64,000 nucleotides of DNA from Saccharothrix sp. ST-888 (GTDB lineage: Bacteria; Actinomycetota; Actinomycetes; Streptomycetales; Streptomycetaceae). The stretch lies in contig NZ_JYJF01000018.1 of assembly GCF_000955975.1 (NCBI RefSeq), positions 12,253 to 76,252 of the forward strand, in the 5' to 3' direction. This document shows, one piece after another, positions 41,001 through 51,268 of this stretch; position 1 is the first letter of the stretch, and every line of letters begins with the position of its first letter. The notes beneath the pieces are model-generated. The model did not search any database. It saw nothing but the letters and a program-made list of their open reading frames with translations, and was not told the DNA's origin. A program made the position numbers and the translations under genes.

Positions 41001-41957
41001 CGGGCCGGAGACCAGCCGCTCCAGTGCGAACACCCCGGCGACGTCCGCCACCCTGGGCACCATCGCGTCGACCAACTCGCGTGCGGTGCGCCGCAGATCG
41101 AGTGTGGTGCCGATCGACTCACCTGCCGCGACCAACGCCGAGAGCCGCTCCTGGGCCCGCACGGCCCGCGACTCGGCCCGGTAGCGCGCGGTCACGTCGA
41201 CGATGGTGGAGCTGACCCCGAGCACCTCGCCGTCCGGTCGCTGAAGCCGGAAGTAGGAGGCCGACCAGGCATGGTCGTGGTCCGGGTCACCCGGCGTACG
41301 GCCGTGCGACCGGGCATCGACCACCGGAGCGCCGTCCGCAATCACCTGCCGCATCACCGCCTCGACCTCGGCGCCGTTGATCCCCGGCAGCACCTCGGCC
41401 ACCCGGCGGCCCAGATGCTCGGCCACCGACAGTCCGTTCACCCGCGCCAGCGCCTCGTTGAGCCGGACAAAGCGCAGCTCCCGGTCGTAGACCGCCATCC
41501 CCACCGGGGCCTGCGTGAAGAAGCCGTCCAGCACCGCGAGATCGGCCTGCAGCCGTTTCAGCGCGGTCACGTCCGAGGCCACCGTGAGCACCAGCTGCTC
41601 GCCCTTGGGGCCCGTGACCGGAGTGGTCCGGAACTGCACGTCCACCAGGTGGCCCGAGCGGTGCCGCACCGGGAACGTGCCCGACCACGGCTGCCCGTTC
41701 AGGATGCTCTCGAACATGCCCAGCACCTCGGGCCGCCGCTCGTCGGTGACCAGCAGGTCGGCGGCGAAACGGCCGATCGCCTCCTCGGCGGAGTAGCCGA
41801 GCAGGGCCTCCGCGTCCGGGCTCCAGTGCAGGATCCGGCCGTCGTCGGCGACCAGCGCGGTCGCGATCGGGATCACCACCAGGTCGTCGTGCTCCTGCGC
41901 CCCACCCGTGCTCCTGCGGTGGGGTGCCGCACCAGGTCCCTGCTCCTCGGCATGCAT
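38085..41957 (-). CDS. PAS-PAS-GAF3-PP2C-HATPase sensor phosphatase
   Basis: The 1290-aa cytoplasmic signalling protein has, in order: PAS (about 30-140; ALVADDGRILHWSPDAEALLGYS), a second PAS (about 150-265), three GAF domains (about 280-500, 520-690 and 710-890, each introduced by a TTLD or ATLD phrase and ending AARAAVSIDNALLY-like), a SpoIIE-type PP2C phosphatase (about 910-1120; GGDWFDVVPL, GDVMGHG, YTDGLVE, GDDIAVI) and an anti-sigma kinase-like HATPase (about 1140-1285; ELITNALVHAG, DEGGRGMHLI). Such proteins control anti-sigma/anti-anti-sigma switches of the SigB/SigF type. The start may be the ATG at 41957 or a GTG at 41963. GAF1 contains a charged repeat. Confidence 0.92.
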   Translation of the reverse strand: MHAEEQGPGAAPHRRSTGGAQEHDDLVVIPIATALVADDGRILHWSPDAEALLGYSAEEAIGRFAADLLVTDERRPEVLGMFESILNGQPWSGTFPVRHRSGHLVDVQFRTTPVTGPKGEQLVLTVASDVTALKRLQADLAVLDGFFTQAPVGMAVYDRELRFVRLNEALARVNGLSVAEHLGRRVAEVLPGINGAEVEAVMRQVIADGAPVVDARSHGRTPGDPDHDHAWSASYFRLQRPDGEVLGVSSTIVDVTARYRAESRAVRAQERLSALVAAGESIGTTLDLRRTARELVDAMVPRVADVAGVFALERLVSGPDGPEHETWDDERRDKGRYEEQRDSAERDSERRDSEERDSKERDSEERESGRPEGEEGIQQVRRLAVGTTDPEYPLKHLPIEAVYRIPRDSPYARAMASGRTVVVPSWELPLLSADMPPEQEKAYRGERSLPVRITPLVARGTVLGMVVYARRGKRASHDDEDTRLGDELVARAAVAIDNARLYQQQHETALARAEALRSAKAAQARLALVNRASARIGTTLDLGQTARELAEVAAPELADTVVVEVLDALVRGEEPMTPSPADRSAVLRRMAFNAAPGSRLRPLAPIGSVHRFNPSTPYAWALSHRRPVLIPVLEGAALRWFAEDPRRLTASAREEVGSCMVVPLIARGSAIGVTAFYRQRSETPFSEEDLSLAGELAARAAVSIDNALLYNRERDAARQRQLALDETHAAQQRLALLNEASTRIGATLDVHRTARELVEVVVPRFADFTTVDLLESVLEGEELTELPMDGPVMMRAVAVGEADEHGNLTEDGRMVSSSDPVGGLSQSAEVYAQSLRTGRSILVAEVDEKALRRIVAAPERVVPSLTAGVHSYLMVPLLARGVVLGGAEFVRTANPEPFTMADVALAEELAARAAVCIDNARLYRRERDTALTLQRSLLPQEVHRSLGLEIAYRYLPSSVISEVGGDWFDVVPLSGGRVALIVGDVMGHGIRAAATMGQLRTVARTLITIDLDPARVLRRLDDAAAAVGEGQFATCVCVVFDPLDRSCTAASAGHLPPVLAEAPGSARLLELPPAAPLGVGGVPFESVHFTLPEDGILVLYTDGLVERRDQDLDEGVELLRRTVADRRPTLEQTCDAVLTALTSDTVQGDDIAVIMAHSRPLSSDQLAVLPLAGDPSMAGHARRFVRRTLRSWGLTGLIDHAELLTSELITNALVHAGAPTEVRIFRNADLTVEVADIDSHAPRIRRARASDEGGRGMHLINEIAHRWGSRSTTQGKVVWFELEIPPGSTH
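40861..40935 (-). repeat. Five 15-bp coding repeats inside GAF1
   Basis: Five units of CGCTCCTCGCTGTCC type, each differing by at most three bases, encode a highly charged run of RDSEE pentapeptides on the minus strand. The insertion falls inside the first GAF domain, in a loop, and should be disordered or helical. Confidence 0.85.
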
Positions 41958-42232
41958 GGCCACGCAACCGCCCGGGGGTCAGTCATCAGCCCTGCCATCG
42001 TCCCATGGGCTCCTCCGGTCCCTCCACGCGAGATCCGGGCCGGAAGCAGCGAAAACGTGCGGAAAACCTCCGGGAAACCGCCATCGGCCGAGGCCCGGGC
42101 GCCCGGTCGTCCGGGCACGGTCCGGGCACCTTCCGCGCAGCGGTCGGGCGCCGACCGGGCACCATCCGGGGGTACGGGACTGCGCGAGCGGCCCCGGGCG
42201 CGCCTCCGGCACCGGACGCACGACTCCCCGCA

Positions 42233-42271
42233 CCCCTGAGCACTGCCCCTGAGCACTGCCCCTGAGTGCTG
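42233..42271. repeat. Three tandem 13-bp units
   Basis: CCCCTGAGCACTG occurs at 42233-42245 and 42246-42258, then CCCCTGAGTGCTG at 42259-42271. The change in the third unit makes units 2 and 3 complementary (AGCACT/AGTGCT), giving a small hairpin. The surrounding gap 41964-42328, upstream of the phosphatase gene, has no supported gene on either strand. Confidence 0.8.
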
Positions 42272-42328
42272 CCCGGCTCACGGCGCGCTCGGAGCCCCGG
42301 TGCCGGTGGACCCGGTCGCAGGGCCTCG

Positions 42329-42344
42329 CCCCGCCGGTGCGGGG
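42329..42344 (-). terminator. Distal terminator hairpin after ROK gene
   Basis: CCCCGC (42329-42334) and GCGGGG (42339-42344) form a stem with the tetraloop CGGT. It follows the stronger hairpin at 42358-42393 in the direction of ROK gene transcription, giving two terminators in tandem. Confidence 0.55.
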
Positions 42345-42357
42345 GGAGCGCGCCGCC

Positions 42358-42393
42358 GGCCTTCGGCCGGGAGGGCGCACCTGGCCGAAGGCC
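42358..42393 (-). terminator. Perfect 11-bp hairpin after ROK gene
   Basis: GGCCTTCGGCC (42358-42368) and GGCCGAAGGCC (42383-42393) are perfect complements around a 14-nt loop, 41 bp past the ROK kinase stop codon. Confidence 0.8.
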
Positions 42394-42433
42394 TGGGGAG
42401 CGTCCGGACGGGGGCACGGCCCGCCCCGTCCGC

Positions 42434-43369
42434 TCAGGCCCCCATCGCCACCGCAGCCGCGCCGACCAGGCCGGCGTCGGTACCGAGCAGGGCCCGGTGC
42501 ACCGTGATCCCGGCGGCGAACGGCAGGGCCGCGTAGGTCCGCAGGTGCGCCCGGAGCGGGTCGAGCAGCAGATCGCCGACCTGGGCCACCCCGCCACCGA
42601 TCACCACCGCGTCCAGCTCGACCAGGGTCGCCGTGGCGGCGATCGCGGCGGCCAGCGCCTGCCCCGCCCGCTCGTACGCCGCCAGCGCGATCGGATCCCC
42701 GGCGCGCGCCGAGGCGGCCACGGCGACGGCCGAGGCATCCTGCGCGGCGGGGCGCCAGCCGGAGCGCAGCGCGTACCGGGCGATGGCGGTACCGCTGGCC
42801 AGCTGCTCCACGCACCCCCGGCTGCCGCACGGGCACGGTTCGCCGTTGAGATCGACGGTGATGTGGCCGATGTGGCCCGCGTTGCCGGTGGGGCCGGTGT
42901 GGAGCTCGCCGTTCAGGATCAGACCACCGCCGACACCCGTGGAGACCACCATGCACAGCGCGTTGTCGTACGGCTGCGCCGCGCCGAAGCGGTGTTCGGC
43001 CGCCGCTATGGCGATGCCGTCCCCGGCCAGTACGACCGGCAGCCCCTTGGCAGCGGGGTGGGCCGACAGCCGTTCCGTGATCGGGAAGCCGCGCCAGCCG
43101 GGGATGTTGACCGGGCTGACGGTGCCTCGGCTGATGTCCACCGGACCGGCGCTGCCGACGCCCAGCGCCCGAACCTCGGACCAGCCCGGGGCGGTGGCCA
43201 GCTCGTCCAGCGCGTCGAGCACCGCGCCGAGCACGGTCTCCCCGTCGGAGGCGGCCGGGGTGGGCCGTTGAGTGCGTGTCAGCAGCCTTCCGCCACTGCT
43301 CACCAGCGCCGCAGCGATCTTGGTGCCGCCGATGTCGATGGCCGCGATCGGGGCTGCGTCGGTGTGCAC
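42434..43369 (-). CDS. ROK-family sugar kinase (glucokinase-like)
   Basis: The 311-aa enzyme phosphorylates a hexose or N-acetylhexosamine with ATP. It shows the N-terminal phosphate loop AAIDIGGTKIAAAL (residues 9-22), the sugar-binding AGHIGHITVD (about 164-173), and the zinc motif CPCGSRGCVEQ (about 178-188), both ROK hallmarks. VSTGVGGGLILNG is the second ATP phosphate site. No HTH precedes the kinase domain, so it is an enzyme, not a ROK repressor. Substrate cannot be fixed: glucose, ManNAc and GlcNAc are all used in the family. The gene stands alone, divergent from a secreted-protein gene. Confidence 0.9.
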   Translation of the reverse strand: MHTDAAPIAAIDIGGTKIAAALVSSGGRLLTRTQRPTPAASDGETVLGAVLDALDELATAPGWSEVRALGVGSAGPVDISRGTVSPVNIPGWRGFPITERLSAHPAAKGLPVVLAGDGIAIAAAEHRFGAAQPYDNALCMVVSTGVGGGLILNGELHTGPTGNAGHIGHITVDLNGEPCPCGSRGCVEQLASGTAIARYALRSGWRPAAQDASAVAVAASARAGDPIALAAYERAGQALAAAIAATATLVELDAVVIGGGVAQVGDLLLDPLRAHLRTYAALPFAAGITVHRALLGTDAGLVGAAAVAMGA

Positions 43370-43688
43370 GTGTCTCTCCTCCCGAGGGCGCGGCCGGGGT
43401 GCCGCGCTGTCCAGATTCTGGCATCCCGCCGTCCGGGGGAGTCCGGGGGACTACGGGAGGAGGGGAGGCGCCTCGGGGAGGCGAGGGGCAATGAGTCCGG
43501 CACTCCGCTCGACTCGGCCGGCGGGCCGTTCGGCGTAGGCAGAAAGGATTCGCCCCTACTCGAACGGGTGATCCTGCCGCCGCCGGCCGGGTGGCTCGCG
43601 CCGAGGCCCGGCCGGGGCCGGAAGGATGCCCGGCGTTTGGGTCGTCTTGCCCGGCTCCTACGGAGGACGGGCGGCAGAGGAGGATGTC
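43370..43688. other. Divergent promoter region, ROK gene and secreted-protein gene
   Basis: The 319-bp gap separates two divergent starts. It contains a G-rich stretch with GTCCGGGGGA duplicated (about 43431-43452) and GGAGGGGAGGCGCC, but no gene I can support and no clear -10/-35 pair. The last bases provide GAGGAGG for the secreted-protein gene. Confidence 0.4.
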
Positions 43689-44090
43689 ATGCGCAAGGGC
43701 ATTTCGGCGCTGGTCGCACTCGCCACGGGCGCCACGCTGGCGCTGGGGGCCGGTTCGGCGGTCGCCGCTCCGGTCGACGCGTACGCACCGCACGCCACCG
43801 CGGCGGCCGAGGTGGCGGCCAACGGCGACCTGGTGAAGACCAAGTACGTCGACTACGTCGGACACCCGTCCACCGGCCTCTACTGCGTGCACGTCTCGCA
43901 GTCCTGGATCGACGTGGACCGCAGTGTCCCCTCGGCCATCCTGCGGGACTACTCCTCGCACGGCGGTTCCATCCGGGTCGAGACCACCCCGAACTCGGCC
44001 TGCGGCGGCGCCGCCCAGACGCTCACGGTCGTCACGTACGACAACTCCGGAAACCACGTGGACACCGGCTTCTACATCACCCTCCCGTAG
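43689..44090 (+). CDS. Secreted protein with two cysteines, unknown family
   Basis: The 133-aa protein has a Sec signal peptide (MRKGISALVALATGATLAL, cleavage after AVA near residue 27). The mature part is beta-rich by sequence (LYCVHVSQSWID, SIRVETTPNS, LTVVTYDNSGNH, TGFYITLP) with two Cys that could form one disulfide. I recognise no family. GAGGAGG precedes the ATG. Streptomycetes have many such small secreted proteins, often developmentally controlled. A strong UUCG-loop terminator follows, so it is monocistronic. Confidence 0.8.
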   Translation: MRKGISALVALATGATLALGAGSAVAAPVDAYAPHATAAAEVAANGDLVKTKYVDYVGHPSTGLYCVHVSQSWIDVDRSVPSAILRDYSSHGGSIRVETTPNSACGGAAQTLTVVTYDNSGNHVDTGFYITLP

Positions 44091-44113
44091 CCGGCACGGC
44101 AGGACCGCAGCGT

Positions 44114-44141
44114 GGTGGGGTCGCCTTCGGGCGGCCCCACC
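44114..44141 (+). terminator. 12-bp hairpin with TTCG tetraloop
   Basis: GGTGGGGTCGCC (44114-44125) and GGCGGCCCCACC (44130-44141) pair with one G-U wobble around TTCG, an exceptionally stable C(UUCG)G tetraloop. It begins 24 bp after the secreted-protein stop codon. Confidence 0.9.
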
Positions 44142-44236
44142 GCCGTTTCACCACCGGCTGTGAGCGGGGGCCGTGGTGGGGTGACGGTACGGGGTGGTGA
44201 GGCGTGTCGGCGCGGTGGGCCGGGTAGGCGGAGGGC

Positions 44237-45340
44237 ATGGGATCGTCCTTCCGCAGGTTTCGCCGGGTCGGCCGGGGCGGCGAGCGACCGCTCGACCCGC
44301 CCGCGACCACCGCTCGACCGAACGCCGACGCAGCCGAACGCCCCGGGGCGGCCGGAGGTCCCGGCGCAGCCGGGGGCCCTGGCGCGGCCGAACAGGCCCA
44401 GGGGGCGCAGGGGGCCGAGGAGGCGCAGGGGCCGCAAGGGGCCGAGGAGGCCCACGGGGCACCCGGGGCAGCGGGGACTCAGGAGACGGCAGGCCCTGAC
44501 GACGACGCCGTCGCCGTCGAGGAGCTGTCGGCGCTGGCCACGGAGATGGAGCAGCAGCTTCCCGGGCAGACCCCCGAAGCCCGTGAGCGGTGGTACCGGC
44601 GCAGAGGTGCCGAGCGGGCCACCGCCCTGGTCGGCTCGGTGGCCGGACTGCTCGGACGCGGCAGCCTAGCGGCCGCGAAGGGCGCGGGCGAGGGTGGCCG
44701 AATACTGGCCGACCGGCTGGTGCAGTCCGCGCCGCGGATCCCCGTACGGGACCTGGCGACGCTGCGGGCCCACCATCCGGACGCCGCAGGCCCCGAGGAC
44801 CTCGCCGACCGGCTGGTCGCCGGGGCCTGCCGGGCGTCGGCCGCCGTCGGTGCGAGCGTCGGCGCGGTGGCGATGCTCCCGGTGCCACCCGCGATGGCGG
44901 TGGAGATCGCCTCCGAGACGCTGGCGGTGGCGGCGGTGGAGGTCAAGCTGATCGCGGAGCTGCACCAGGTGTACGGGCAGCCCGTCGGCGGCAGCGCCGC
45001 GCAGCGCGGTACCGCGTACGTCGCGGCCTGGGCGAACCGACGGGGCATCGACCCGTCCGCGCTGATCGGCCCGGCCGGGATCGCGGCGGTGGCGATCGGC
45101 GCGGAGGTGCGGCAGAAGTTGCGCAAGCGGCTGGCCCGGAGCACCCTGCGCAGGCTGCCGTCGCTGACACCGCTGCTGGTCGGCGCGGGTCTCGGCGCCG
45201 CGGTCAACCGGCGCGACACCCGCAAACTGGCCGACCAGATCAGGTCCGATCTGCGCCGCCGCGAGCCGATCGATCCCGACTACTGGTCCGCCGCACCCGC
45301 CCTGGTCCCCCCGCCCGGAAAGGGCGCGCCGTCCCGCTGA
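44237..45340 (+). CDS. Uncharacterised protein with collagen-like N terminus
   Basis: The 367-aa protein begins with about 90 residues of Ala/Gly/Pro/Gln-rich repeats (GAAGGPGAAEQAQGAQGAEE type), then an acidic helix (AVAVEELSALATEMEQQL), and a well-ordered C-terminal part of about 230 residues rich in Ala-Gly helices. The segment ACRASAAVGASVGAVAMLPVPPAMAVEIASETLAVAAVEVKLIAEL may form hydrophobic hairpins at the membrane. It ends PDYWSAAPALVPPPGKG. GGCGGAGGG precedes the ATG. No known family; length and codon bias support a real gene. Confidence 0.75.
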   Translation: MGSSFRRFRRVGRGGERPLDPPATTARPNADAAERPGAAGGPGAAGGPGAAEQAQGAQGAEEAQGPQGAEEAHGAPGAAGTQETAGPDDDAVAVEELSALATEMEQQLPGQTPEARERWYRRRGAERATALVGSVAGLLGRGSLAAAKGAGEGGRILADRLVQSAPRIPVRDLATLRAHHPDAAGPEDLADRLVAGACRASAAVGASVGAVAMLPVPPAMAVEIASETLAVAAVEVKLIAELHQVYGQPVGGSAAQRGTAYVAAWANRRGIDPSALIGPAGIAAVAIGAEVRQKLRKRLARSTLRRLPSLTPLLVGAGLGAAVNRRDTRKLADQIRSDLRRREPIDPDYWSAAPALVPPPGKGAPSR

Positions 45341-45480
45341 CCGGCTGTCCGCACGCCCCGCGCGGGTGGTTCGCGCGGGCGCGGGGCGCTCGCGGCGCCG
45401 ACCGATGGTGTGTCCCGAACCCCTCCGGCACGTCCTGAGCCCCCTTCCGCACGCTCGCGCACCGCTTGCCGTCCACGCTA

Positions 45481-45509
45481 TTGACGCAACGTCTAATAGT
45501 CTCTAGCTT
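45481..45509 (+). promoter_or_regulatory. Promoter with TTGACG and TAGCTT, plus dyad
   Basis: TTGACG (45481-45486) and TAGCTT (45504-45509) with a 17-bp spacer match the main streptomycete sigma factor consensus, 60 bp before the oxygenase start. Overlapping the -35 box is TTGACG-CAA-CGTCTAA, a nearly perfect inverted repeat suited to a TetR-type repressor. No such regulator is adjacent. Confidence 0.65.
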
Positions 45510-45568
45510 CTGAGGGGGAGGGGCCCGTCAGGTCGGCCGCCCCTCGGTGAGCCGAGGAGGAGTTGCCC

Positions 45569-46534
45569 ATGACCGCGACCCAGCACAGCCGCACCGGCAC
45601 CGGCCCGGGGACCCGCACCGGCACCGAGAAGCTGGTCCGGGACCGTCAGCGCACGGCCGAGCGGCTGCTCGCCTCGTCCGCGAAGCTCTCCTTCGACCCG
45701 CTCAAGGACGTCGACTGGGACGCCGCCCCGCTGCCCGGCCGCTACTACTCCCCGCCGAGGCACCTCTCCCTCTACGGCACCGAGCTCTGGGAGCAGCTGA
45801 CGGAGGGGCAGCGGATCGAGCTCAGCAAGCACGAGGTTGCCAGCATCGCCAGCGTGGGCATCTGGTTCGAGGAGATCCTGATGCAGATGCTGCTGCGTCA
45901 CGCCTTCGACCGCGACCCGACCACCGCGCACGTGCAGTACGCGCTGACGGAGATAGCCGACGAGTGCCGGCACTCGGTGATGTTCGCGAAGATGATCTCC
46001 TGGATGGGCGTACCCGCCTACGGGCCCGGTCGGCTCTCGCACGAACTCGGCCGCTTCTTCAAGGCCACCTCGACGCACAGCCAGACCTTCGGCGGCACCA
46101 TGTACGTCGAGGAGATCCTGGACGCCTTCCAGCGTGAGACGATGAACGACGAGTCGATCCAGCCGCTGACCCGTCAGGTCTCCCGGATCCATGTGATCGA
46201 GGAGTCGCGGCACATCAGCTACGCCCGCGAGGAACTCCAGCGCAAGCACCTCGGCCCGGTCCGCCGCCGCTGGGAGCAGCTGTTCATCGGCCTGATCATC
46301 CTCCGGGCGACCAAGAGCCTGATCAACCCCCGGGTCTACGCTGCCGTCGGTATCGACCCGAGGGTGGGGCGCGAGGCCGCCCGGGGCAACCCGCACTGGC
46401 AGGGCGTCAAGACGGAGATGGCGTCCAAGGTGATCGGGGTCCTGGACCGGGCGGGCCTGGTCGGGCGGGCCAACCGCTGGCTGCTGCGCCGGGCGGGCGT
46501 ACTGGCGCCGGCCGCAGCCCGGCCGGCGCCCTGA
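45569..46534 (+). CDS. AurF-like diiron oxygenase
   Basis: The 321-aa protein belongs to the p-aminobenzoate N-oxygenase (AurF, PF11583) family of soluble nonheme diiron enzymes. Ligand motifs are visible: WFEEILMQML (about residue 110), TEIADECRHSVMF (about 130-142), GGTMYVEEILDAFQRE (about 175-190) and HVIEESRHISYAREEL (about 210-225). AurF oxidises an aryl amine to the nitro compound; many homologues have unknown substrates, including fatty acids. GAGGAGG precedes the ATG at 45569. It converges on the NlpC/P60 gene. A role with the NRPS 1.5 kb away is possible but not shown. Confidence 0.88.
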   Translation: MTATQHSRTGTGPGTRTGTEKLVRDRQRTAERLLASSAKLSFDPLKDVDWDAAPLPGRYYSPPRHLSLYGTELWEQLTEGQRIELSKHEVASIASVGIWFEEILMQMLLRHAFDRDPTTAHVQYALTEIADECRHSVMFAKMISWMGVPAYGPGRLSHELGRFFKATSTHSQTFGGTMYVEEILDAFQRETMNDESIQPLTRQVSRIHVIEESRHISYAREELQRKHLGPVRRRWEQLFIGLIILRATKSLINPRVYAAVGIDPRVGREAARGNPHWQGVKTEMASKVIGVLDRAGLVGRANRWLLRRAGVLAPAAARPAP

Positions 46535-46573
46535 ACATCGTTGCCCTCCCCGCAGGTTGATGCCCCGGAGGAC

Positions 46574-47470
46574 TCAACCGCAGGCCGGGACTCCGTCGAG
46601 CCAGTAGCCGCCCTGAACGTAGATGTTGCTGATCCACGCCCGGTAGTCGGGCAGGAACGACCAGGCGTCGTTGGTGATGCCCTCGGCCGTCACGCTCTGG
46701 GCGTGCTCCTGGCAGTCCACCCGCACCGCGGTCGGCCCGTCGAAGGCGTACACCCGGGCGCTCTCCGCCGCAGGCTGGGCGTGCGCCCACACGCCGGTGC
46801 CCCAGGTACTGACCAGGTGGCCCTGCACCGGGCCCGGGTCGATCCGCACCGCCCCGAACAGCTCGCCGCCGAACCGTACGTCGTTGACCGCGACGTGTGT
46901 CCCGGACTGCCGGGCCTCGACCATCCGCCCGGCTCCCAGGTAGACGGCGATGTGGTGCAGGGCGGCCGAGCTGCCGTACGCGATCAGGTCGCCCGGCAGC
47001 AGTGCCCCGGGGACCTGATCGGCGGTGAGGCGCTGCGCCGCGTGGACCGTGTAGAACTGCTTGGCGGCCGGGCCGTTCAGCACGTCCTGGCCGGTCGCCT
47101 GGGCGTACGCGTACCGGACCAGGCCCGAGCAGTCGAAGCCGAGCCGCTCCGCGTCGTGGTCGCTCGCCGGATCCACCCCGTCCGGGTGGCCGTACGTCGG
47201 ACCGGGTCGGGCGCCGTGGCCGCCGCCCCAGGTGTACCAGGTGCCGAGCTGTGAGCAGGCCGCCCGCACCGCGCTCTCGGCGGCAGCCGAGGCGCCCGGG
47301 GCGAGGACCGCGCAGTCCGCACCGGCGGCGGCGAGCACGAGGTCGCCTTTGCCGGTACGGCCGGGACCGCCGGCGCCGTCGATACTGCCGATGCTGCCGA
47401 GCACCGGACCGAACGCGACGGTGAGGGCGGCCGCGACGGCGACTGCTGCGATGGCGAGGCGGACTCTCAT
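46574..47470 (-). CDS. Secreted NlpC/P60 peptidoglycan endopeptidase
   Basis: The 298-aa protein has a signal peptide (MRVRLAIAAVAVAAALTVAF). The NlpC/P60 catalytic domain follows, with Cys in FDCSGLVRYAY (about residue 113), His in HIAVYLG (about 171) and a polar third residue downstream. Its C-terminal 80 residues (SARVYAFDGPTAVRVDCQ...DYRAWISNIYVQGG) resemble an SH3-like wall-binding module. It would cut gamma-D-Glu-diamino acid bonds in the cell wall. The ATG at 47470 has GGAGCAG upstream; an in-frame start 19 codons earlier would add a charged leader and is unlikely. Confidence 0.88.
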   Translation of the reverse strand: MRVRLAIAAVAVAAALTVAFGPVLGSIGSIDGAGGPGRTGKGDLVLAAAGADCAVLAPGASAAAESAVRAACSQLGTWYTWGGGHGARPGPTYGHPDGVDPASDHDAERLGFDCSGLVRYAYAQATGQDVLNGPAAKQFYTVHAAQRLTADQVPGALLPGDLIAYGSSAALHHIAVYLGAGRMVEARQSGTHVAVNDVRFGGELFGAVRIDPGPVQGHLVSTWGTGVWAHAQPAAESARVYAFDGPTAVRVDCQEHAQSVTAEGITNDAWSFLPDYRAWISNIYVQGGYWLDGVPACG

Positions 47471-47876
47471 GGCGGCTGCTCCAGTCCTCGGCGGACGTCG
47501 TACCACCCCGGGGCGGGGGAGCCGCACGATCGGCCCGGTGCGGCGGTACCGGGATTCTCGTGTTCCTCCCGCTCCTCGGGTGGGGCACGGCTGGTGGGTG
47601 GCTGCTGGGTCGGCCCGGCGGAGCGCGGCTGGGCCGGCGGAGCCCCTGCGAGCTCCGGCGGGCCGATGAGCTGAGCCTTCCGCACCGGGCGGCCGAAAGC
47701 CACGAGGCGGCTGTCTCCCAACTCGCCAGGAGACGGGAAACGTTCGGGAAACCCCCGCTGGCCTGCGCAGACAGACACACCGTCAGACCGCCCGCTGTCC
47801 GACTGCCAGCCGAGACCCGATGCCCGATCAACTGATGACCAGTCAGGAGAATGGGAGATGGGCGGTCGCCGATGCA
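47471..47876. other. Upstream region of NlpC gene without a supported gene
   Basis: The stretch from the NlpC start to the NRPS terminator holds open frames on both strands, but their amino acid composition (runs of Pro, Arg and Ser) and lack of ribosome sites argue against coding use. It presumably contains the NlpC promoter; I could not place its boxes. Confidence 0.4.
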
Positions 47877-47918
47877 CTCTGCCCCGCACCGCCGGTTCAA
47901 TGGCGGTGCGGGGCAGAG
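47877..47918 (-). terminator. Perfect 17-bp hairpin after NRPS gene
   Basis: CTCTGCCCCGCACCGCC (47877-47893) is exactly complementary to 47902-47918 around an 8-nt loop. It starts 26 bp beyond the NRPS stop codon. With 17 paired bases it is the longest perfect hairpin I saw in the window. Confidence 0.92.
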
Positions 47919-47944
47919 CCGGTGCGAGACTGTGGGGCTAAGGG

Positions 47945-50996
<3,052 letters not shown>

Positions 50997-50998
<2 letters not shown>

Positions 50999-51014
50999 GA
51001 TTGATCACAATCTT
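50997..51014. promoter_or_regulatory. Perfect dyad over the NRPS start codon
   Basis: AAGATTG-ATCA-CAATCTT is a perfect inverted repeat with 7-bp arms and a 4-bp centre. On the minus strand it overlaps the assumed TTG start (50996-50998). TTGACC about 20 bp further upstream resembles a -35 box. A repressor bound here would block initiation; a leader hairpin could also hide the start. Confidence 0.6.
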
Positions 51015-51268
51015 TTCCAAGGTTGGGTCAACATCCGCCGAGTGGGCCCAAACGGCCTGGTGGAGGCCGCACCTGGCGACGTCGTTACCTGCAGTCCGCT
51101 GAGACTCCGTCGCGCTTCGCCGCGCCGGAGTACGGGACGCTATGACCTCAACCCCTGTCCGGGAACCCCCTATTCGCGCTCTGTGAGCCCCAGTTCTTCA
51201 CATGGCTCGCAATCAGGACAAACTCCGCTGGGGTAAATCGGGCCGAAACGCACGGGCCGGCCGACGGG

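Noticed and set aside
37875..42239. 1454-codon open frame on the + strand through the phosphatase gene
   Set aside because: It is rich in Arg, His and Gln, with no domain, and is antisense to a protein with a full set of PAS, GAF, PP2C and HATPase motifs.
47467..47889. 140-codon minus-strand frame between NRPS and NlpC genes
   Set aside because: No ribosome site, Pro/Arg-rich composition, and it begins inside the terminator hairpin.
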